From NCBI GenBank assembly GCA_030015575.1, contig JASDDO010000024.1, positions 222,972,996 to 223,036,995 of the forward strand: a stretch of 64,000 bases of DNA. The letters run 5' to 3'. Within the stretch, counting starts at the first letter, position 1, and each line of letters begins with the position of its first letter. Shown here piece after piece: positions 56,283 to 64,000 of this stretch. Both the position numbers and the translations under genes were made by a program. The DNA comes from Agapanthus africanus. Lineage: Eukaryota > Streptophyta > Magnoliopsida > Asparagales > Amaryllidaceae. Under the pieces are notes generated by a model that saw only the letters and a program-made list of their open reading frames with translations, ran no database searches and had not been told where the DNA came from.

Positions 56283-59200
56283 TGTTCCCCTCCGAAAGAC
56301 GGCGCAAGACATGTCTTCTTTCCTGAGATTCGGGGCAGATGCTAATTGGTGCTATCCGTCCACCTCTCCGAAGATGCCAAGTTGATTTATGGCACCATGT
56401 ATCGAAGGTTTAAACGGATGCGGCCGATGTAGCAGACTTTGTCAGATTCCCCCTCGTTTGAGGGGTTTTTGATTGTGGGGACGCTCTTCCCTGCAGGCGC
56501 AAGCCCCTGCAGTTAATTATGCTACCGCATCGTGGTAACCACTTTCTCCTTCTCCAGATGGTCACTTCGTGTCGTAGGTATTTGTTTTGTTTGTGGTTGC
56601 CCGTGGATTGTATACGGAGACTAATTTATGTCGTCGCCCGTAGGACGTGAATTAGTCCAAATCCGTATTTTCTTAGATTTGGTTTTGGGGGTTTTGGTTT
56701 AAGGATACGTTAGCCGTATTTGGGCTAATATCAACTCAAACGTTTGTTAAGGATACGTTAGTCTAATTTCCAGACTAAGATCTACTTAACGGGATCGTCT
56801 AGATCCATTTCCAGTTTAGGGACATGGTGGTCCATTTAATATATGGCTGTCGGGACCCGTCACCTCTCTGACGACGTTGAAGGATTACAACGACATGTGT
56901 CAGAGGAGTTCGGAGATGTACCCTTGAACCAAGGTTGATTGGGGGTCTTATAGTCCAATTTGGGACTAAAGTCTGTTTGAATGTTTAAGGATACGTTAGC
57001 CATATTTGAGGCTAAGATCAACTTAAACGGGATCGTTTAGATCCGACAAAAGAGCGTTTGGGGGCTCTATTGTTCCAGTTTAGGGACGTAGTGGTCCATA
57101 GGTAGTTTAGGGACATTGCGGTCCATTGGTAGTTTAAGGACATTGCGGTCCATATTCCAGTTTAGGGACATGGTGGTCCATAGGTAGTTTAAGGACGCTT
57201 AAGTCCGTGGGTTTAAGGACCCCACAGTCCGTGTTTTAGTTTAAGGACGCATAAGTCCGCGGGTTTAAGGACCCCACAGTCCATGTTTTAGTTTAAGGAC
57301 GCATGAGTCAATGAGTTTAAGGACCCCACAGTTCGTGTTGATGTATGGTTTTCGGGACCCGTCGCCTCTCTGACGTCGTTGAAGGATTACAACGATAGGT
57401 GTCAGAGGAGTTCGGAGATGTACCCTTGAACCGGATGCAAATTGATTTAGGAGAGCAGTCTTGCTCAGTCAATTTAATTTGAGGACTTACGGCCATGATT
57501 GGGCCAAGTCCAGTTGAGAATATTCAACGTTTTTTTTTATCTTTGGCCTATTAGGCCTGTGCTAGGGCTTTGCCCATGTTTAATAATGCACTGCATTTTA
57601 TTTTGGCCTGCTAAGCCTTTCTGATTTGGGCTCTGTCCCTTTATAAATGATGCAGAGCATCTGTTTGGACTCTGCCCTTCTTTAAAATAATGCATTGCAT
57701 TTAATTTGGCCTGTTAGGCCTTTTGTGGAGGTGACACGTGGCGCTCTCTGGTGGCTTGCACCAACCCAAGAGCGCAACAGTACAGATTTACAAGTGCAAG
57801 GCACTGTTTTAATATCTTGATCCAATTTTGGATTCAAGAAAAGAATCTTTTTAAGATTCTAGAACCAGTGGTTCATCAAAAGGCAATGCCTTTGTGTAGA
57901 TCAAATGATCTAATAAAGAAGTATATTACTTCTTATTTTATTCTTATTATTTGATCTTTTCTTTTTATTTTAAGATCTTGATCTTGTTCTTAGATCATTG
58001 ATCTTTTCAGAAAAAATTCTTCTTTTCAAAAGTTTACCTTCTTTTCTTTCTGATTTCTTCTCAAACTTTCTTTTTAGGAGTTCTCTGAATTCTTTCCGTG
58101 TTTCTCTGTCAATGTTCTCTCTTCTTTTTTTATTTTTATTTTAGAAAGAAGGATCATTGGTCGTTGGGACCCACCACCTCTCCGACGACACTGAGAGATT
58201 ACAGTGCCATATATCGAAGGTGTGGAGGGATGTACCCTTTGAACCATGTCTCAATCATTAGAGGGGAAGAACATGCTGGAGCTTAAGCTTCTCGCTGCTG
58301 AAAAAGGCTTCTTTGCGTTCGCGCACGTGCGTCGCACGTGTTGGGCGCTCATATTTGCACGTAGCGCATATGGATCTTGCGCATATGCGCATTATAGGGG
58401 GGGAGCAAGCTCCTATGGAGAACGAGTCTCCTTTTAATTAAATATTCTCATATGGTGCGCACGTGCGTTGCACGTGGTGCGTGCGTGGCGGGCACACGTG
58501 CGTTGCACGTGGCGCACATACGCATTATGAGGAGAAGCGGGGCTTCTATATATGGAGAACATGCTCCTTTTAATATTATTAAATGTTCTCATGTGGTGCG
58601 CACGTGCGTTGCACGTGGGGCGCGCGTGGCGGGCACACGTGCGTTGCACGTAGCGCACATACGCATTATGAGGAGAAGCAGAGCTTCTTTATATGGAGAA
58701 CAAGCACCTTTTAATATTATTAAATGTTCTCATATGGTGCGCACGTGCGTTGCACGTAGCGCACATGCGCATTATGAGGAGAAGTAGAGCTTCTATATAT
58801 GGAGAACAAGCTCCTTTTAATATTATTAAATGTTCTCATGTGGTGCGCACGTGCGTTGCACGTGGTGCCGCATGGCGGGCATACATGCGTTGCACGTAGC
58901 GCACATGGCGCTTGCGCATATGCGCATTATGGAGGAGCATGCTCCTATCTTGGAGAACTAAGCTCTTTTGGAGAACTAAGCTCCTTTGAGTATTGAATCC
59001 TTTGAGGATTTAACTCTACCCTTTCTAAGAGGTATCCCCTCTTATTTATATGGGAGTGGTTGAGAAGCCATCTCTCCTTTTCCCGATGTGGAACTAAAAA
59101 ATGCATTCCCCATATAGTAGAGCATTACTTTAGATTACACGTGCATAACACATTTTCTCATAACTTTTGATCTCGGATGAACTATGAGGCCCATAATATA

Positions 59201-59733
59201 TCAAATCGAAGGTCTTTTCGAGATACTTTCAATATCATCAGAATTTAACCATTTCTCGTTCCGGAGTTTGTCAAAATACAGCTCGGAAAATACCGGTTCG
59301 CATCTTCTTCCTTAGATCACATGTGCATAGACATTTGCTCATAACTTTTGATCCCGGATGAATTATGAGGCCCATAATATATCAAATCGAAGGTCTTTTT
59401 AAGATGCTTTCAATACCATTAGAATTTAGCTGTTTCTCATTCCGGAGTTTGTCAAAATACCGTTCGGAAAATACTGGTTCGTATCTTCTTTCTTAGATCA
59501 CATGTGCATAACACATTTGCTCATAACTTTTGATCTCGGATGAATTATGAGGCCCATAATATATCAAATCGAAGGTTTTTTCGAGATGCTTTCAATACCA
59601 TCATAATTTAATAGTTCCTCATTGGGGAGTTTATCAATATACAGGCTGGAAGATACTGGTTCGTATTTTCTTAAGCGTATCGCTGCCATTTGATACCTTG
59701 GACTCTTTTGCGCAGAAATTTTTGGCAGGAACA
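56283..59733 (-). repeat. 5' LTR of the nested Tat element (3451 bp)
   Basis: It starts TGTTCCCCTCCG and ends GGCAGGAACA on the plus strand. Matching to 43026-46745 is close throughout, apart from the shorter CACGTG array (58400-58930). A TATA box TATAAATA lies at 59043-59050 on the minus strand. GGATG follows at 59734-59738. Confidence 0.95.
59043..59050 (-). promoter_or_regulatory. TATA box of the 5' LTR
   Basis: TATAAATA on the minus strand would start the genomic RNA about 30 bp further left, so the transcript would carry almost the whole CACGTG array and hairpin chain as its 5' leader. Confidence 0.6.
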
Positions 59734-59738
59734 GGATG

Positions 59739-60994
59739 TAAAAACCGCTTTTCTAAATGGAAATTTAGAAGAGTGCGTCTATATGGACCAGCCAGAGGGT
59801 TTCATTCAGAGTGGGAGCAGCGGGAAAGTGTGCAAGTTGCTTAAGTCCATCTATGGACTAAAGCAGGCATCGCGGAGTTGGAACACCTGTTTTGATGAGA
59901 CGGTCAAAGAATTTGACTTTATCAAAAATCCAAATGAGCCATGTATTTATAGTAAGATTGTAGCACGAACTGTTGTATTTCTTGTCTTATACGTGGATGA
60001 CATTCTCTTGATAGGAAATGACATTCCTATGCTACAATATGTCAAAAGATTCTTGTCACATAGGTTCTCCATGAAAGACCTGGGTGATACCTCTTACATT
60101 CTGGGGATCCAGATCTATCGTGATAGATCTAAAAGGATGTTGGGACTTTCACAGTCCAGGTACATCGACACCATACTGAAAAGATTCAGTATGGAAGATT
60201 CTAAGCGCGGTAATTTACCGGCTTGTCACGGAATCACCCTCTCCAATGAGATGTCTCCCAAGACTGATTTGGAAAGGGATCGCATGTCTATTATATCCTA
60301 CGCTTCTGTAGTAGGCTCTATAATGTATGCGATGTTATGCACCAGACCAGATGTTGCTTACGCACTGAGCGTGGTAAGCCGGTATCAGTCGAACCCTGGG
60401 GAGAAGCACTGGATAGCAGTAAAGAACATTCTCAAGTACCTGAGAAGGACTAAGGAGATGTTCTTGGTGTACGGCGCAAAGGACCTCCAGATCGAGGCCT
60501 TTGCTGACTCCAGTTTCCAGAGTGACAAGGATGACTCCAAATCCATGTCGGGTTATGTCTTTACCCTCAATGGAGGGGCGGTCTGTTGGAAGAGTTCCAA
60601 GCAGGACACCGTTGCTGACTCGACGATGGAAGCGGAATATATCGCTGCTTCAGATACCGCAAAAGAAGCAGTCTGGATGAGGAAGTTCTTAAAAGAACTT
60701 CAGGTGGTTCCGTCCATTATTGATCCAATACCTCTGTATTGTGACAACAACGGGGCTATAGCTTTAGCAAAGGAACCCAGGTCCCATCAGAAATCCAGAC
60801 ACATCTTTAGGCGGTATCACCTTATCAGAGAGATCGTGGATCGCCGAGAGATCGTGGATCGCAGGGAGATCGAGGTTCGGAGAGTTTCTACTGAGGACAA
60901 CACTGCAGATCCATTCACAAAGGCCATCCCTCAGACGCAGTTCGAGAGGCTATTCGAGATGATAGGTCTGCGATATGCTAGCACATGGCCTTAG
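59739..60994 (+). pseudogene. Copia reverse transcriptase (rest) and RNase H
   Basis: The reading resumes with TAFLNGNLEECVYMDQPEGF, KQASRSWNTCFDE and the catalytic box LYVDDILLIGND. RNase H follows: EAFADSSFQSDKDD, SGYVFTLNGGAVCWKSSKQ, STMEAEYIAASD and DNNGAIALAKEP. The stretch is open to TAG at 60992. Near its end an 18-bp direct duplication repeats REIVDR in frame. The part is otherwise well preserved; the element is broken elsewhere. Confidence 0.9.
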
Positions 60995-60997
60995 TGC

Positions 60998-61008
60998 AAG
61001 TGGGAGAT
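60998..61008 (+). other. Polypurine tract of the plus-strand copia element
   Basis: AAGTGGGAGAT directly before TGTTAGTG. Confidence 0.9.
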
Positions 61009-62695
61009 TGTTAGTGTGATATGCCCTAGAGGCCATTATTGTATAGTACTAGTTTGTATATTATATTTTGGAAGCTTGGGATATATACACGGATTTATAA
61101 CAGTCTTGCTCAATATGGTAGTATGCTATTTGGTTAGTATCTATCTTAATATGTGTGTATGTTTCTTTTAACATATCGCTAATACATATTGATAGAGCGC
61201 TTAGGATATTTGCTTTACTACCAGCGTTGTGATGGCAGTCACACTAGTGGGGGCTGGGTAGTCTACAAGCACATCCTTATACAGGTCCCTAGTCGTAGGA
61301 TTATCGAGACAAGGGCATCGATACTCCAGAGTAGACTAGTGTATACGCTTCTCATCCCAGGAGGGGAGATGGTCTGTCCCACAGCCATCAATACGTCGTA
61401 CTGGAGATAGTATGCAAGTGCTCATTGGGTTATGAGTTGCACTGGACGGACTCGTGGGGAACTGGTGGTTGGTAATATACCTATCGTCAGGTAGCAGTTC
61501 CCAGATGACATGAGTACAGTTTAGTCCGTCGACTTAACACTGCTACTTCGCCTCAAGTGTGTTCCCACTGTTCTTAGATTACTACCCTACCACGGCTCCG
61601 CTGAGTCGTGCAAACAGGTAGTAGTTGGGTGCAATCCTGAAGCACTTGGAGGCAGTGGCGGTTAGATAGTATTCGTCTCTCCTGGTATTGGGGGTTGATG
61701 TCGCGCTGTGTTCGGAAATCCATTACACAAAGTCCTTGGCCAGGGCAAGCGAGATTTGCCGTTAGGGATTCCGGTAGTTTCTCTGGGTGTTCTGGGCTAC
61801 ACTCCGACACGACTTATACCACTGTTAGGGGTTTGACGTTTACCGTCCCCTAGGCCCGATATGCGATACTCTTAGACGAACAGACCGGACTGTACGTATA
61901 TTGTCGCAGATAGGCTCAGTAGGAGTTCGGATGGGTTTGCTCATCGGCCTTCTTATCGACAACTACCTGGGTAGCCGTTACGTGCAGCTAGTACCGCTTG
62001 TGGCTTGTGGTTAAACCCACTGCCAGCGTACCGTCTAGTCTTTAGAGTCCCATACAGAGGGTTTCCCTGCTTCGGGAAAAACGATATAGAGGTCGTATGG
62101 TTTTACGACAGGGTTCGAACATATACGTGTACTTGTGCACGTACGATATTCGGACGGATTATACTAGTGGGCTTTGGTTGTAGCCGGATCCTAGTATTTG
62201 ATTATTGGATTAGTTTAGTCTCACAGTATTCGTGTTTTTCGTAAACACGAATGCGGGTATGAAAATACGGGTGAGAGGCATTCTCGTAATTTGTCGGGAA
62301 AGCTTCTAGAAGGAGGTGACTCATTAAGGTTTTTATCTTTAGATTAAAACTTAATGAGGTGGAGGAAATGAGGTGTAGTTTTCATTAAATGAACCATGAC
62401 TCATGGAAATGATTCATCATATGAATTAAATGAAGCATGTTTGATATTTTATAAGATATTTTTGTGAGATATTTTCATGCTTCATATTATTCACAAATGA
62501 GTTATGCTTCATATAATTATCACAAACACTTTCTCTCTCCTCAAGCTCTCTTCTTCTTCCTCTTAACCCAAATTGTCTCATGAGTTGAGAATCCTAGGGT
62601 TAGTGAGACTAACAAAACCTTAATCACTCTCTATATTCTCTACGTCACTTAGATTAGCAATCTAAGTCACTTAGTTACCTCATCTTAGAGGTTAA
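61009..62695 (+). repeat. 3' LTR of the plus-strand copia element, cut at 62696
   Basis: It matches 36287 to about 37974 of the 5' LTR with few differences and stops at GGTTAA. Here the 5' LTR continues AGCTCAAGG, but this copy passes into a Tat-type LTR. Confidence 0.95.
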
Positions 62696-64000
62696 TGTTC
62701 CCCACCGAAACACGGAGACGGGACCGCGTAGGTTCATCTTTCCTGAATTTCGGGACAGATGCTAATTGGTGCTATCCGTCCACCTCTCCGAAGATGCCAT
62801 GTTGATTTATGGCACCATATTTCGAAGGTTTAAACGGATGCGGCCGATGTAGCAGATTTCGTCAGATTCCCCCTCGTTTGAGGGGTTTTTGATTGTGGGG
62901 CGCTCTTCCCTGCAGGCGCAAGCCCCTGCAGTTAATTACGCTACCGCATCGCGGTAACCACTTTCTCTTTCTCCAGATGGTCACTTCGTGTCGTGTGTGT
63001 TTGTTTTGTTTTTGGTTGCCCGTGGATTGTATACGGAGACTAATTTATGTTTTCGCCCGTAGGGTGTGGATTAGTCCAAATCCGTATTTTCTTAGATTTG
63101 GGTTTGGGGTTGGGTTTAAGGATACGTTAGTCTTATTTGAGACTAAGATCAACTTAAACGTTTGTTAAGGATACGTTAGTCTAATTTCTTAGACTAAGAT
63201 CAACCTAACGGGATCATTTAGATCCAACAAGAGAGCATTTGGGCTTTATTGTTTAGTTTAGGGACATTGCGGTCGATTAGTTTAAGGACATCACGGTCCA
63301 ATGTTAGTTTAAGGATATTACGGTCCATTGTTAGTTTAAGGACATCTCAGTCCATGGGTTTAATGGGACCCCACAGTCCGAGGTTAAGGATATCGTAGTC
63401 CATGAGTTTAAGGACCCCACAGTTCGAGGTTATGGACATCGTAGTCCATGAGTTTAAGGACCCCACAGTCCGTGAAATGTGTGGTTGTCGGGACCCTGTC
63501 ACTTCTCTGAAGACGTTGAAGGATTACAACGACATATATCAGAGAGGTTCAGAGATGTATCCTCAAACCGATGTGAATTGGTTGAAAGATCTGTAGTCCA
63601 ATTTGGGACTAAGATCTGTTAAATATTCATGAGCAGGTGGGCTCAGTTAACATAAGTTAAGGACTTATGGCCAATATTGGGCTAAGTTTAATAAATATTT
63701 AACATTTTTTTGTTCTGGGCTGTTGAGCCTTTATTTGGGTTTGACCCTTTTAATAATGCTGAGCATTAGATCCTGACACCTTTTTTGTCTTGTATTGATT
63801 GCATAGCATTCATCAAAACAATGTATGTTCTGACAGTGCGCCACGTGGCGTGCCAGGCGCTTTGCGCCAATTAAAGAGCGCAGTGCGTTTCTGCTGAGTA
63901 GCGCACACGTGAGTGACACGTGGCGCGCTTGGCGCTTTGCGCCAGATGATGAGCGCATTGCGCCAGTTTATGAGTAGCGCACACGTGAGTGACACGTGGC
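62696..64000 (-). mobile_element. Tat-type LTR inserted in the copia 3' LTR (runs off the window)
   Basis: It begins TGTTCCCCACCG right after GTTAA (62691-62695, the expected target duplication). It has the shared CCACCTCTCCGAAGATGCC segment, a GGAC/GTCC array (63250-63475) and the start of a GCGC/CACGTG cluster (63835-64000). It is closest in order and wording to the solo LTR at 4572. Whether it is solo or part of a full element cannot be seen. Confidence 0.85.

Larger units (their letters stand above)
43026..59733 (-). mobile_element. Tat-like Ty3/gypsy element nested in the copia RT (16.7 kb)
   Basis: The LTRs are 43026-46745 (3720 bp, the 3' LTR in element sense) and 56283-59733 (3451 bp, the 5' LTR), with TGTTCCC/GGGAACA or GGAACA ends. 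A polypurine tract (46746) and primer site (56261) lie at the correct inner edges, and a GGATG duplication flanks the whole. The minus-strand interior carries RT, gypsy RNase H, archaeal-type RNase H and integrase without a chromodomain, the arrangement known for the Tat lineage. Full gag and protease are missing. Confidence 0.95.
36287..62695 (+). mobile_element. Ty1/copia retrotransposon (contains a nested Tat element)
   Basis: The order is 5' LTR, initiator-Met primer site, a 2-kb leader, gag, protease, integrase, RT (interrupted), RNase H, polypurine tract and part of the 3' LTR. Removing the Tat insertion (43026-59733) and one GGATG leaves about 9.7 kb of copia DNA in the window. The 3' LTR is itself cut at 62696. 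Frameshifts, several stops and a lost protease aspartate show that it is inactive. Confidence 0.95.

Overview
This window is nuclear DNA from a flowering plant. It is AT-rich, contains no ordinary intact host gene, and consists almost entirely of transposable elements nested in one another. The evidence is plant-type Ty3/gypsy (Tat-like) and Ty1/copia long terminal repeat (LTR) retrotransposons with clean 5-bp target duplications, a Mutator-like (MULE) transposase, a hAT transposase fragment, a foldback MITE and plant mobile domain (PMD) proteins. The species cannot be named from the sequence.

Layout. (1) 1-13273: the 3' half of a plus-strand Tat-like element. It holds hairpin-rich spacer DNA, a multi-exon PMD gene on the opposite strand (9752 back to 2486), a polypurine tract and the 3' LTR (10652-13273). 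A solo LTR of the same superfamily (4572-7325, target duplication CCTCT) splits the PMD gene. (2) 13274-20530: a short GC-rich, possibly genic remnant interrupted by an AT-rich LTR-like block (13485-16651), then microsatellites, a foldback MITE, a hAT C-terminal fragment, short GC-core repeats and an unrecognised reading frame. (3) 21032-32238: a minus-strand MULE carrying a decayed transposase and a second, MAIN-like PMD gene. A complete but internally deleted copia element (22457-30828, target duplication TAAAT, two 2203-bp LTRs) interrupts that PMD gene. (4) 32240-64000: a stack of insertions. An LTR-like block (32240) cuts the MULE transposase; a Tat-type LTR (35090) follows; a plus-strand copia element (5' LTR at 36287) sits inside that; a 16.7-kb minus-strand Tat element (43026-59733, target duplication GGATG) sits inside the copia reverse transcriptase; another Tat-type LTR (62696) cuts the copia 3' LTR.

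How the parts work. The Tat element keeps a recognisable but broken pol (RT, gypsy RNase H, archaeal-type RNase H, integrase) and lacks a full gag/protease, so it cannot be autonomous as it stands. The copia element has gag, protease, integrase, RT and RNase H, but with stops, frameshifts and a lost catalytic aspartate. All protein-coding units seen are probably inactive.

The most unusual signal is structural. The Tat-type elements are built from chains of short hairpins. In the pol-to-3'LTR region there are eight copies of a five-hairpin module whose stems change with compensation while a five-base loop stays nearly constant. The LTRs are near-continuous runs of mini inverted repeats, including arrays of GGAC/GTCC hairpins and CACGTG (G-box) palindromes.
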